A stretch of DNA of 8,546 nt from Arthrobacter sp. (GCA_025464545.1 JAODMA010000249.1:1-8546); one strand, 5' to 3'; shown: positions 1-6,628, numbered from the stretch's first letter. Notes: a model not told the origin generated them from the sequence alone. Made by a program: numbers and translations.

Positions 1-200
1 GAGCCTCCGCTGGCTGCGGCGAGCCCCAGCAGGACCCGGATGGTGGTGGTTTTGCCCGAGCCGTTGGGACCCAGGAAACCGAAGACCGAGCCTTTGGGCA
101 CGGACAGGTCGACGCCGTCGACGGCCAGCTGGTGGCCGAAGCGTTTGCTGAGGCCGCGGGTTTCGATGCTCAGGTCAGCATCCGGTACGACGGCGGTCAC
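1..200 (-). CDS. ABC transporter ATP-binding protein, N-terminal part (cut by window edge)
   Basis: The first 66 codons of an ABC ATPase are present and the rest lies beyond position 1. The visible part opens with a typical first strand (around [12 protein letters not shown], residues 11-22), then [12 protein letters not shown] and a complete Walker A motif, [10 protein letters not shown], at residues 44-53, followed by IRVLLGL. This pattern is typical of ATPases that energise ABC-2 type exporters of the DrrA/CcmA kind; the Q-loop, signature and Walker B are out of view, so substrate cannot be judged. GTG at 200 is the only usable start, because an in-frame TGA lies eight codons upstream with no ATG, GTG or TTG between. 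No clear Shine-Dalgarno precedes it. The gene begins 42 bp after the stop of the LolA-like gene on the same strand, so the two are probably co-transcribed and this one may depend on translation of its neighbour. The family call is firm; the export role is inferred. Confidence 0.9.
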   Translation of the reverse strand, partial: MTAVVPDADLSIETRGLSKRFGHQLAVDGVDLSVPKGSVFGFLGPNGSGKTTTIRVLLGLAAASGG

Positions 201-242
201 CGGGCCGCCACACTGCCGTCACCGCGCGCCGCCACCGGCTAA

Positions 243-1370
243 TCAGCCCTTTGCGGCGGCGGACTGGAGCCGTTCCAAGGGCACGGAACCGGCAAATATG
301 CGCCCGTCGTCAAGAATCAGGACGTTCACGAGCGCGGTGGAGAGGAGCTTGCCGCCCGGCACGGTGACGGCCGCCTGCTCACGCAGCGCTCCCGCTCCGG
401 ATCCTGGTGCGCCGGGGAGTTCGCGGGCCGTCGATGGCGGGCCGGCCGGGGCGGCATCCGGCAGCCCCGCGCCGGACGGGATTTCGATCACGGATTCCCA
501 CCCGGTGCCGGTAATCGAGGGGTGCTGGCCCTTCGTCCCGGGCCGCTTAGCCGACGGCGGCAGGGAGCCTTCCGTGCTGTGCTCCGGAACCGGTATTTCC
601 TTGACGGTAGCCCCGGGAGGCGGGGTGAACGCGAAGACGGACGCGTCGGGGGCGTCGAGTGAGAGGTTTGTGAACGCGACCCGGAAGGCCGGTTCGGACT
701 GACCCTGCGCCTTCAGTTCGACGCCGAGCGGCAATCCGCTCTCGCCGTCAACCAAGACCGCAATGGAGCCCATCAGAGTTCCGGTCGACTTCGGGGTGAG
801 CACGAGGTTGTACGCGGCCCGCCCGGCCACGCGGACGTCCGCACCGACCGCCACCTCAGAAGTCGCACCGAGTTTGGCCAGCAGAGTATCGGCCAGTTCC
901 TCCGGGGTCCGCATGCTGCCTGGCCCCGTCCGCTGGCGTTCTGTGCCCGCAGGCAACTGGGCGTGGGCGGCGGTGTTGTCCTTGGAGTTGTAGAACCAAA
1001 GCTCGTTGCCGCGCTTGACGGCATTCCGCTCAGCCATCCGGTCCATCACCTGAAAACGGGCGTTCTCCGGCCCGTCGAGGTAAACGCGGGCAGTGTGCGG
1101 GCCGGACAGCAGCTCCAGCCACACGGTGTCCGGCGAACCGGAGTCCGGTCCGGCCGTCGGCAGCTGCGGCAGGCCGAGTTCCGACGTCTGTTCCAACGTT
1201 CCGGAGAGGGACTTCTCCTGGTGCTGGGCAATCATCGCCAACACTTCCTGTGCCGTCTTGGCAGGCAGGGGGTCACCGGCGCGCGCGGGAAGCGAGCCCA
1301 CCATCACACCCCCCGCAATCACGGCGGGGACGGCCACTGCGGGGATCCAGCGCAGCCATTTGCGGGTCAC
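243..1370 (-). CDS. Secreted LolA/RseB-like protein linked to an ABC exporter
   Basis: A 375-residue exported protein. Residues 3-31 form a signal sequence: TRK, then a hydrophobic stretch, then PARA before GD as the likely cleavage point. There is no lipobox Cys. Residues about 38-252 look like the LolA/RseB-type beta fold (KTAQEVLAMIAQHQEKSLSG, LWFYNSKDN, VAGRAAYNLVLTPK, VLVDGESGLPLGVEL, FAFTPPPGA). A Pro/Gly/Ala-rich stretch of about 80 residues follows, interrupted by GWESVIEIPSG (291-301). The tail LLSTALVNVLILDDGRIFAG resembles the conserved end of actinobacterial members. The family may handle lipid or envelope components; the real ligand is unknown. I chose GTG at 1370 because it gives the compact signal peptide start VTRKWLRW and has GGAG 10 nt upstream. 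A TTG at 1406 would add 12 residues but lacks a good ribosome site. The ABC ATPase gene 42 bp downstream supports a joint envelope role. Confidence 0.8.
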   Translation of the reverse strand: MTRKWLRWIPAVAVPAVIAGGVMVGSLPARAGDPLPAKTAQEVLAMIAQHQEKSLSGTLEQTSELGLPQLPTAGPDSGSPDTVWLELLSGPHTARVYLDGPENARFQVMDRMAERNAVKRGNELWFYNSKDNTAAHAQLPAGTERQRTGPGSMRTPEELADTLLAKLGATSEVAVGADVRVAGRAAYNLVLTPKSTGTLMGSIAVLVDGESGLPLGVELKAQGQSEPAFRVAFTNLSLDAPDASVFAFTPPPGATVKEIPVPEHSTEGSLPPSAKRPGTKGQHPSITGTGWESVIEIPSGAGLPDAAPAGPPSTARELPGAPGSGAGALREQAAVTVPGGKLLSTALVNVLILDDGRIFAGSVPLERLQSAAAKG

Positions 1371-1599
1371 AGGGACCGCGCTCCATCGTTGCAGCTCATG
1401 ATCCAACAGTACGCCCGGAATCTGACGAGGAGCACCCCCGAATGTGCCATGGCGGCGGGCCCGCTACTGCACTACGGAGAGGGTCAGCTCGACGGCACCC
1501 AGCAACCGCGCAGCCGGCGGAGGAACCAGGCGCACCGCAGAATGAAAGCCAGCGACCGTCCGGCGCCTGCTGAACTGTCGCCTCTGCGGAACCATGCGC
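1371..1599. other. Intergenic region between phosphotransferase and LolA-like genes
   Basis: This gap of about 230 bp separates two minus-strand genes and contains no convincing reading frame. The part next to the phosphotransferase stop holds a bulged inverted repeat (1530-1599, listed separately). The part next to the LolA-like gene should carry its promoter, but I see no pair of -35/-10 hexamers good enough to assign. The gap suggests that the LolA-like and ABC genes form a transcription unit separate from the upstream pair. Confidence 0.5.
1530..1599 (-). terminator. Bulged inverted repeat just after the phosphotransferase stop (possible terminator)
   Basis: The arm GCGCACCGCAGA (1530-1541, plus strand) pairs with TCTGCGG (1583-1589) and TGCGC (1595-1599); the second arm carries a 5-nt bulge. 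Inside, a smaller GCGAC/GTCGC pair can form. On the minus strand this begins one base past the TGA, where a transcript end would be expected. There is no U-rich tract, so a classical intrinsic terminator is not shown. It may instead be a 3' stabilising structure or chance in GC-rich DNA. Confidence 0.3.
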
Positions 1600-4362
1600 T
1601 CAGGAGGGCACAACGGTGCCCGCGGCCCCGTCGACGGTGATGCTGTTCCCGGTGAGGATCCGGGAGGTGGCGTCCGGGACGCCGACGACGGCGGGAATTC
1701 CGTACTCACGGGCGACGACGGCTCCGTGCGAGTTGGGTCCGCCCATCTCCATGACCAGTCCTCCGGCGGTGAGGAACAGTGGCGTCCAGCCCGGATCCGT
1801 GGACGGCGCCACGAGGACTTCGCCGGGTTCCAGGCGTGCCCCTTGCGGATCCAGGATCACGCGGGCCCGGGCCGTGACGGTGCCCGCTGACGCCGGCGCG
1901 CCGGTCAGGGTTCCTGGTGCCAGGCCGTCTCCCCCGTCGCCGGGGCCCGTTGCTGTTGGGCCTCCGGGGGTCGGCAGCGCCTCAGGCTCGGTGCCGTCCG
2001 AAAGCAGCACCCGGGGAATGTGCCGGCGGCCCAGCTCTTCGTCATAGGCAATCCGGCGCTGCGCCACGACGCCGTGCAAAGTACGGCCGCTGAGCCCTGC
2101 CCGGGCCTCTGCGAGATCAAGGAAGAAGACGTCAGCGGCGCCTTCGATAGTCCCCAGTGTGACCAGCTCCGTCCCGACCAGGGCGAGCTGCTCCCGTACC
2201 GCCGCCAAGGCCTCCACGATGTGGTATTTCGGCAGCTCGCGCAGCCCGGCGAGCAGGCGGGTCCGTTTCAGCGCGGCGCGGACCAGCCCGCCGCGCAGCC
2301 GGCTCCGCTCCCCGGCCGCCGTGGCGAGCCTGTCCACATGCTTCTCCGCCTCGCGCGCCGCCTTGCTGAACTGCAGATCCGGGGCCAACCCGGGATCGTC
2401 CAGCCGCAGATAGTTGGCCAGGACGCCGAGGATGTAGGAGGGGTCATCGGACCAGCGGGGCATTCCCAGATCGATTTCAGCCACGGCGCGGTGCCCGTAG
2501 TGGTCCAGGAAGCCGGCGAGCCCGGACTGCGCCGCGGCGGGAAGCTCCCTGGCGCGGTAGCGGCGGGTGAGCTCGGGGACCGCGGTGTCGGTAACCACGG
2601 CGGCGGATCCGGCCTCGGCCCGGATGACGGCGGCGAGCTGCCAGAGGGCCAGGTCCATCTCGGTAGTCACGTTGTTGGGCAGACCCCGCAGGACGGCCTG
2701 TAGCTCCCCTGGTTCGGCGCGTCGGCCTAGCAGCTTGCCGGCGGCGGCCAACAGGGCGAAGCCGAGGGCGGGAAGGGGAACGATGCTGGAGACGACCGGG
2801 AACAGGTCCCGGCCCAGGATGCGCTCGGTGTGGTCCAGCCGCTGCAGGGGCGTCGCGTCCACCGGCACTGCAAGGGCCGCCCTGAACCGCACGCCGAACC
2901 GTTCGACGCGGCGCAGGGCCGCTTCCGGGGAGATCAAGGCGCGGAGCAGGGACTCCGCCACCCGGCCGCGGGCGGCGACCGGAACGATGTGCTTCAGGAC
3001 CGGCCAGGGCGACCTGATCGTGACGGAGAACCGGGGGTCCTCGAAGAGCCGTCGCAGCACCGCCGCGGAGCGCGCCTCCATCACGTCGAAAACCCGCGGG
3101 AGAATTGCCCGGCCCGTGGAGCTGCGGGCCACGCGCGTCAGGTCGAAGAAGATACGCTGCCCTGCCTCGAGATAGGGGGATGGGCCGGCGGACGGTTCCG
3201 GGACGTCAAAGCGCGCCGCCTGCGCCACGGAGGAGGCAATCCGCCGGAAGCCCGCGAGCCCCATGGGCGTCAACGGACGGGTGAGGCCCTGGGCCAGGCT
3301 GAAACACAGGTAAACCCGCGTCCCGTCCCCGGACGGCCGCTTCTCCGGGAGCGGGTAGAGGGTGGTGATGGGGCGGGACTGGGTCAGCCAGGCCGCGCCT
3401 TCCTGGTCGATGGCCCATCCGAGGTCCTGCGGGGAGCCGAAGTGGACCTCCGCGCGGCGGCCGAGCAGCTCCAACACGGCGAGCTGGCTGTCGGTCAGAC
3501 AGGGCAGGGACACCCCGGCGGCCTGTTCGATCCGTTCGGTTCCCCCGCCGGGCAAGGGCCGGATAGCCACGGCCTTGCTCCCGATCCGGCGCTCCAGAAT
3601 TCTTCCCGTGGCGCCGTCCACAATGAAGTGGTCCGGGTTCACGGCCCCGGAAACGACGGCCTCACCCAGTCCCGGGCTGGCGTCGATCACCGCCTCATGC
3701 CGTCTGCCGGTAACCGGATTAGCGGTGAAAAGCACTCCGGCGACGGCGGCATCAGCCATCCGCTGGACCACGACCGCCAGCGCCACAGTCGACGGGCTGA
3801 TCCCATGGGTGGCGCGGTAGCTCACCGCCCGGTCCGTCCACAGCGAGGCCCAACACTGGCGGACGGCGACGAGGACGGCCTCGGAACCGACCACGTTCAG
3901 GAAAGTGTCCTGCTGGCCGGCGAAACTGGCGAAGGGCAGGTCCTCGGCCGTCGCGGAGGACCGCACCGCCACCGGGACGTCCGTCCCGAGGGCCGCGTAG
4001 GAGGCCATTACGGCCCCGGCGATCCCCGCGGGGACGGCTGCGCCCAACGCCAGAGCGCGGGCGTTCGCAGCCAGCCCGGCCAGCGCAGGGAGGTCACCGG
4101 GGGCGGCCGCAGCAAGTCCGAGGTGGACCTGTTCGAGTCCCACGGGCGCCATCGCCTCCCGGTAAGCCCTGGTTGTCACGCAGAACCCGGCCGGCACCGG
4201 CAGCCCGGCGCGTAGCAACTCCCCCAGATTCACTGCCTTTCCGCCGACCTCGGCGAGCATGTCCTTGCCGACCAGCTCCAGTCCGAGCACCAGCCGGTGC
4301 TGCGGCTCGGCCCGGTGCGGAGGCTCACGCCCCAGCGAATCCGCGCCTCGGAGCTGCTCCAC
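1600..4362 (-). CDS. Rifampin-phosphotransferase-like PEP/pyruvate-binding enzyme
   Basis: A 920-residue phosphotransferase of the PEP synthase/PPDK superfamily. Residues about 25-340 are the ATP-grasp-like domain: VGGKAVNLGELLRAGLPVPAGF with K42, VAVRSSATAEDLPFASFAGQ with R134, GVLFTANPVTG (209-219) and TQSRPITTLYPLP (327-339). Residues about 345-790 are a helical middle domain with GLTRPLTPMG (359-368), HYGHRAVAEIDLGMPRW (621-637) and ELPKYHIVEAL (709-719). A Pro/Gly-rich linker (about 792-813) leads to the swivelling His domain with GGPNSHGAVVAREYGIPAVV; H879 is the expected phospho-carrier. It lacks the C-terminal TIM barrel of true PEP synthase, and this three-part plan and near-usual length match rifampin phosphotransferase, which inactivates rifamycins using ATP. 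Whether rifampin is the substrate cannot be read from sequence. The GTG start has a strong ribosome site, AAGGGAGG (4370-4377), which supports the N-terminal extension of about 22 residues. G315 stands where PQDIEW normally has Glu. The gene lies 38 bp downstream of the stress-protein gene, so it is probably in the same operon. Confidence 0.85.
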   Translation of the reverse strand: MEQLRGADSLGREPPHRAEPQHRLVLGLELVGKDMLAEVGGKAVNLGELLRAGLPVPAGFCVTTRAYREAMAPVGLEQVHLGLAAAAPGDLPALAGLAANARALALGAAVPAGIAGAVMASYAALGTDVPVAVRSSATAEDLPFASFAGQQDTFLNVVGSEAVLVAVRQCWASLWTDRAVSYRATHGISPSTVALAVVVQRMADAAVAGVLFTANPVTGRRHEAVIDASPGLGEAVVSGAVNPDHFIVDGATGRILERRIGSKAVAIRPLPGGGTERIEQAAGVSLPCLTDSQLAVLELLGRRAEVHFGSPQDLGWAIDQEGAAWLTQSRPITTLYPLPEKRPSGDGTRVYLCFSLAQGLTRPLTPMGLAGFRRIASSVAQAARFDVPEPSAGPSPYLEAGQRIFFDLTRVARSSTGRAILPRVFDVMEARSAAVLRRLFEDPRFSVTIRSPWPVLKHIVPVAARGRVAESLLRALISPEAALRRVERFGVRFRAALAVPVDATPLQRLDHTERILGRDLFPVVSSIVPLPALGFALLAAAGKLLGRRAEPGELQAVLRGLPNNVTTEMDLALWQLAAVIRAEAGSAAVVTDTAVPELTRRYRARELPAAAQSGLAGFLDHYGHRAVAEIDLGMPRWSDDPSYILGVLANYLRLDDPGLAPDLQFSKAAREAEKHVDRLATAAGERSRLRGGLVRAALKRTRLLAGLRELPKYHIVEALAAVREQLALVGTELVTLGTIEGAADVFFLDLAEARAGLSGRTLHGVVAQRRIAYDEELGRRHIPRVLLSDGTEPEALPTPGGPTATGPGDGGDGLAPGTLTGAPASAGTVTARARVILDPQGARLEPGEVLVAPSTDPGWTPLFLTAGGLVMEMGGPNSHGAVVAREYGIPAVVGVPDATSRILTGNSITVDGAAGTVVPS

Positions 4363-4369
4363 GGGCCGG

Positions 4370-4377
4370 CCTCCCTT
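4370..4377 (-). promoter_or_regulatory. Strong ribosome binding site of the phosphotransferase gene
   Basis: On the minus strand AAGGGAGG lies 7 nt before the GTG at 4362. It decides the start: the ordinary family start would fall some 20 residues later, near LVLGLELVGK, where no comparable site or start codon is seen. The site lies inside the 38-bp gap after the stress-protein gene, so the downstream gene can be translated independently. Confidence 0.75.
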
Positions 4378-4400
4378 CGGTGCGGAAGATTACCGTACCG

Positions 4401-5432
4401 TCAGTCGCCGAGGATGGGGCCGAAGGAGGACCGGTCCGCCAGCCGCGGATCGTCCCGGTCCGGGACCACCATGACCGGGCCTTTGGCGTGGTGCAGGATG
4501 CCGTCCGACGTCGAGCCGAGCAGCATTCCGGCGAACCCACCGCGGCCGCGGGTGCCTACGACCACCAGTTCGACGTGTCGGCTGGCCTCGACGAGGATGT
4601 CCACCGGGGAGCCGTCCACGAGCTGGGTCTCCACCGCCAGCCGGGGGAAGTGGCTCTTGAGCCAGGCTACGCCGGCGTCGAGCTGGACTTTGATATCGGC
4701 GAAGAGTGCTTCCCGGTCCATCGGGGCGGGAACCCAGGCCAGCGACCCGTTGTACTGGGGTACGGCGCAGACCAGCCGGAGCGGGGCCGAGAACCGCTCG
4801 GCCTGGGCCGCCGCCTCCAGTACAGCTACCCGGGCCTGTTCGGAGCCGTCGACCCCCACGACGACCACGTTCTCGATCGGCTGGTGCCCGGACTTTGCCC
4901 GTTCGGCCAGGACGTGCTTGTCGTCGGTGGTTTCGCCAAGCCGGTCGGCGCAGATCAGCGGGATGGTGACCGTCGGACATTTCGCATGGGCGGGCAAGGC
5001 GCTGCTGACGGAACCGAGCAGCCGGCCCACGAAACCGCCGCGGCCGCGGGTGCCGAAGACGAGGAGCTCGGCGGTCTCCGTCATTTCCAGCAGCACACCG
5101 GACGCATCGCCGTTTTCGACCGAGGCGTCGACGTCGATGTTGTAGCCGGCGACCTTGTCCAGCGCCTGCTTCAGAATGGCTTCCGCGCCCTCGCGAATCA
5201 CCGAATCGTCCACAGTGGCGTAACCGCCGTCGAGCCCGGAAGCCGCGAAGATCGGGACGGAGTAGGCGGTGACAATGTGCAAGGGATGCTGGCGGCGCTC
5301 AGCCTCACGGGCAGCCCACACGAGTGCGCACTGGCTGTGGTCCGAACCGTCCACGCCGACCACGATCCCCCGGGGAGCGGAAGGCCCTCCGGTTTCCCCT
5401 GCCGGATCCGGATGAACCTGTTCTCGGCCCAT
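4401..5432 (-). CDS. Tandem-domain universal stress protein (UspA family)
   Basis: A 343-residue cytoplasmic protein with two Usp domains. Domain 1 spans about 21-160, beginning GIVVGVDGSDHS with D28, and domain 2 about 185-325, beginning NVVVVGVDGSEQA. Both carry a complete ATP-binding motif G-2X-G-9X-G-S: residues 127-141 (GTRGRGGFVGRLLGS) and 293-307 (GTRGRGGFAGMLLGS). Both copies should therefore bind nucleotide, as in ATP-binding Usp proteins of actinobacteria that act in stress survival and growth arrest. The domains are separated by a charged linker of about 25 residues. ATG at 5432 is chosen because AGGAGG lies 8 nt upstream (5441-5446); an upstream start at 5498 in the same frame would add 22 residues with no family similarity. 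The gene is probably first in an operon with the phosphotransferase gene. A plausible promoter lies at 5566-5594. Confidence 0.93.
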   Translation of the reverse strand: MGREQVHPDPAGETGGPSAPRGIVVGVDGSDHSQCALVWAAREAERRQHPLHIVTAYSVPIFAASGLDGGYATVDDSVIREGAEAILKQALDKVAGYNIDVDASVENGDASGVLLEMTETAELLVFGTRGRGGFVGRLLGSVSSALPAHAKCPTVTIPLICADRLGETTDDKHVLAERAKSGHQPIENVVVVGVDGSEQARVAVLEAAAQAERFSAPLRLVCAVPQYNGSLAWVPAPMDREALFADIKVQLDAGVAWLKSHFPRLAVETQLVDGSPVDILVEASRHVELVVVGTRGRGGFAGMLLGSTSDGILHHAKGPVMVVPDRDDPRLADRSSFGPILGD

Positions 5433-5565
5433 GGGGTCCGCCTCCTCGCGATTCTTGCCTGATGTTGCCGCTATTCTGCCAGAGGTATCGGCGCGCATCG
5501 TCCGGGCGCACCGTTTGCCGGCGTCGAGGTCCAGATGCAGCAGGCAACAACCCCTGTTTTTCCCA

Positions 5566-5594
5566 ACTATTCTCGGTTAAACGACAACTGGCAA
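5566..5594 (-). promoter_or_regulatory. Candidate sigma-70-type promoter of the stress-protein gene
   Basis: On the minus strand TTGCCA (5594-5589) matches the -35 consensus at five of six positions. After a 17-bp spacer, AATAGT (5571-5566) matches the -10 consensus at four of six. Transcription would start around 5559, giving a leader of about 125 nt before the ATG at 5432. Promoters in such organisms are often poorly conserved, so this is a candidate only. Confidence 0.4.
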
Positions 5595-5610
5595 GCGCCC
5601 CGGCGGGCGC
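5595..5610. repeat. Inverted repeat touching the stress-gene -35 element
   Basis: GCGCCC (5595-5600) and GGGCGC (5605-5610) are perfect complements around a 4-nt spacer. The repeat directly abuts the candidate -35 hexamer at 5589-5594, where an activator or repressor could act. It may also be chance in GC-rich DNA. Confidence 0.35.
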
Positions 5611-5642
5611 CCACGCGGACGGGCCCGGCGCAGGTTTTACAC

Positions 5643-5654
5643 AGTGTTAACACT
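5643..5654. promoter_or_regulatory. Perfect 12-bp palindrome, candidate operator
   Basis: AGTGTTAACACT reads the same on both strands. It is AT-rich at its centre in an otherwise GC-rich stretch and lies about 50 bp upstream of the candidate -35 of the stress-protein gene and 245 bp upstream of the oxidoreductase start. It could be the binding site of a dimeric regulator. I do not recognise it as the known box of any particular regulator. Confidence 0.4.
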
Positions 5655-5676
5655 ACGTGCGGCGGCGCATAAAGCC

Positions 5677-5707
5677 CGGTTCTCCGGTCCCCAACGGGCA
5701 AGAACCG
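5677..5707. repeat. Inverted repeat upstream of the oxidoreductase gene
   Basis: CGGTTCT (5677-5683) and AGAACCG (5701-5707) are perfect complements separated by 17 bp. Within and beside them GCCCG (5674-5678) and CGGGC (5695-5699) offer an alternative pairing, so a transcript crossing this point could fold in two exclusive ways. The short arms make this only suggestive. Confidence 0.25.
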
Positions 5708-5898
5708 CCGTAGATGGCCGATCCGAGGAATGTTTGGCGGGCCCTATCCATGGCAGGGAATCTTCGGTAGTCTACGAGGCATCGCTGAACCGAGACACGA
5801 GTTTCAGAACGCAACTTCCCACGGAGCGGGCGTCTGGACCGGTCAACGACATGCGGCGCGTCTTCCCCCACGGGCACCATTCGAGAAAGGACCCTCCA

Positions 5899-6537
5899 GT
5901 GTCGAGCGTGCCTGTGCATGGGGGTATCGAGCGGACCACCGCGGTAATCATCGGCACGGGCCTTTCCGGCCTCGCAGTCGCCAGCGAACTGCGGCGCCGC
6001 GGGGTGGACTGCATCATTGTGGACGGTCTGGACCTGCTCGGAGCGGGTCATCCGGCCAACACATCTTCCCTCCAGCGCTGCGACGCGGCCGATGCCGCAA
6101 CGTTGCGGGAACGCAACGAGATCCTGCGTCACCTGAGGAATTACGCCACGAGCCACAAGCTGGACGTCCGCACCAACATCCGGGCCCTGCAGCTGGACCA
6201 CCTGGATGCCGGCGACGCGGGGTCCCGCACAGAGCAATGGGCTGTGCGCACGCCGGGCGGGGTTCTCCTGGCGGACCATCTGGTCCTGACCCGGTGCGCC
6301 CACAGCCAGCTGCGCCGCATGCTCTCCGAACTCGGCGTCGCGGCCGGGCAGAACCTGATGGCCGCCATGCACGCGCTCGGGATGTATTTGGTGGGCGTGG
6401 GCGAGCTGATCACCCCCACGCCGAAGGAAGTCCTGCGCCAGGCCAAGGTGGTAGGGAACGCGATCTCTGCCAAGGTCCATCCGGGCGGCTTCCCGGCTGC
6501 ACTCTCCACCGGGTTCGCCCTCGCGGCGCCTGCCTGA
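5899..6537 (+). CDS. Short FAD/NAD-binding oxidoreductase-like protein (single Rossmann domain)
   Basis: A 212-residue protein that opens with a dinucleotide-binding fold: AVIIGTGLSGLAVASELRRRG with the GxGxxG motif at 19-24 and an acidic residue D42 at the end of the second strand (CIIVDG), as in FAD-binding oxidoreductases. Residues 70-131 follow flavin monooxygenase style: RNEILRHLRNYATSHKLDVR, then EQWAVRTPGGVLLADHLVL. The ATG motif usually found next is replaced by LTRC (130-133), and there is no second nucleotide-binding domain. The final 80 residues match no domain I recognise. GTG at 5899 is preceded by GAGAAAGGA (5883-5891) with a 7-nt spacer, which fixes the start. The frame remains open upstream to 5644, but that extension lacks family features. 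The protein may be a redox enzyme fragment that still binds FAD, or a diverged non-catalytic binder. The gene stands alone and converges on the CopC gene. Confidence 0.75.
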   Translation: MSSVPVHGGIERTTAVIIGTGLSGLAVASELRRRGVDCIIVDGLDLLGAGHPANTSSLQRCDAADAATLRERNEILRHLRNYATSHKLDVRTNIRALQLDHLDAGDAGSRTEQWAVRTPGGVLLADHLVLTRCAHSQLRRMLSELGVAAGQNLMAAMHALGMYLVGVGELITPTPKEVLRQAKVVGNAISAKVHPGGFPAALSTGFALAAPA

Positions 6538-6583
6538 CTAGCCCTGGCGGGCACCGCCCCGCGTCGCGCTTGAGTCGCGCTCC

Positions 6584-6607
6584 CGGCCGCCGGGCGCCCG
6601 ACGGCCG
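6584..6607. terminator. GC-rich near-palindrome between convergent genes, possible two-way terminator
   Basis: The 24-bp sequence has 12-bp arms (CGGCCGCCGGGC and GCCCGACGGCCG) that pair with one mismatch; the core CGGGCGCCCG (6591-6600) is perfect. It lies in the 91-bp gap between the stops of the oxidoreductase and CopC genes, where transcription from both sides must end. Neither side has a clear T-tract, so it may be a stem-only terminator of the sort proposed for actinobacteria. Confidence 0.4.
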
Positions 6608-6628
6608 CCGAGCGGGCGGGCACACGGT

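Larger units (their letters stand above)
5433..5898. other. 466-bp divergent intergenic region
   Basis: This separates the minus-strand stress-protein gene from the plus-strand oxidoreductase gene. It contains the ribosome site of the former (5441-5446), a candidate promoter (5566-5594), a 6-bp-arm inverted repeat touching that promoter (5595-5610), a perfect 12-bp palindrome (5643-5654), a 7-bp-arm inverted repeat (5677-5707) and the ribosome site of the oxidoreductase gene (5883-5891). The frame of the oxidoreductase stays open back to 5644, but I see no sign that this part is translated. I could not assign a plus-strand promoter; TAGTCT at 5768-5773 looks like a -10 but has no matching -35. 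Confidence 0.6.

Noticed and set aside
40..702. 220-codon plus-strand open frame over the ABC and LolA-like genes
   Set aside because: It crosses a Walker A region and a gene boundary on the other strand; the composition is typical of a shadow frame.
2830..4215. 461-codon plus-strand open frame inside the phosphotransferase gene
   Set aside because: It is antisense to conserved ATP-domain motifs and has a biased, domain-free composition.
1600..4362. True PEP synthase (ppsA) or pyruvate phosphate dikinase
   Set aside because: The C-terminal PEP-binding TIM barrel is absent and the order ATP domain, helical domain, terminal His domain fits rifampin phosphotransferase instead.
4173..5462. 429-codon plus-strand open frame opposite the stress-protein gene
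   Set aside because: It is antisense to a clear Usp gene with two intact motifs; its translation is rich in Arg, Gly, His and Asp with no domain, as expected from complementary high-GC codon bias.
5768..5773. TAGTCT as a -10 element for the oxidoreductase gene
   Set aside because: No acceptable -35 hexamer is found 16-18 bp upstream, so it was not listed as a promoter.
5653..6480. 275-codon minus-strand open frame across the oxidoreductase gene
   Set aside because: It is antisense to the Rossmann domain and has no supporting ribosome site or domain.
6570..6583. Direct repeat GTCGCGCT twice in the convergent gap (6563-6570 and 6574-6581)
   Set aside because: Two 8-bp copies in GC-rich DNA are too short to distinguish from chance, and there is no third copy.
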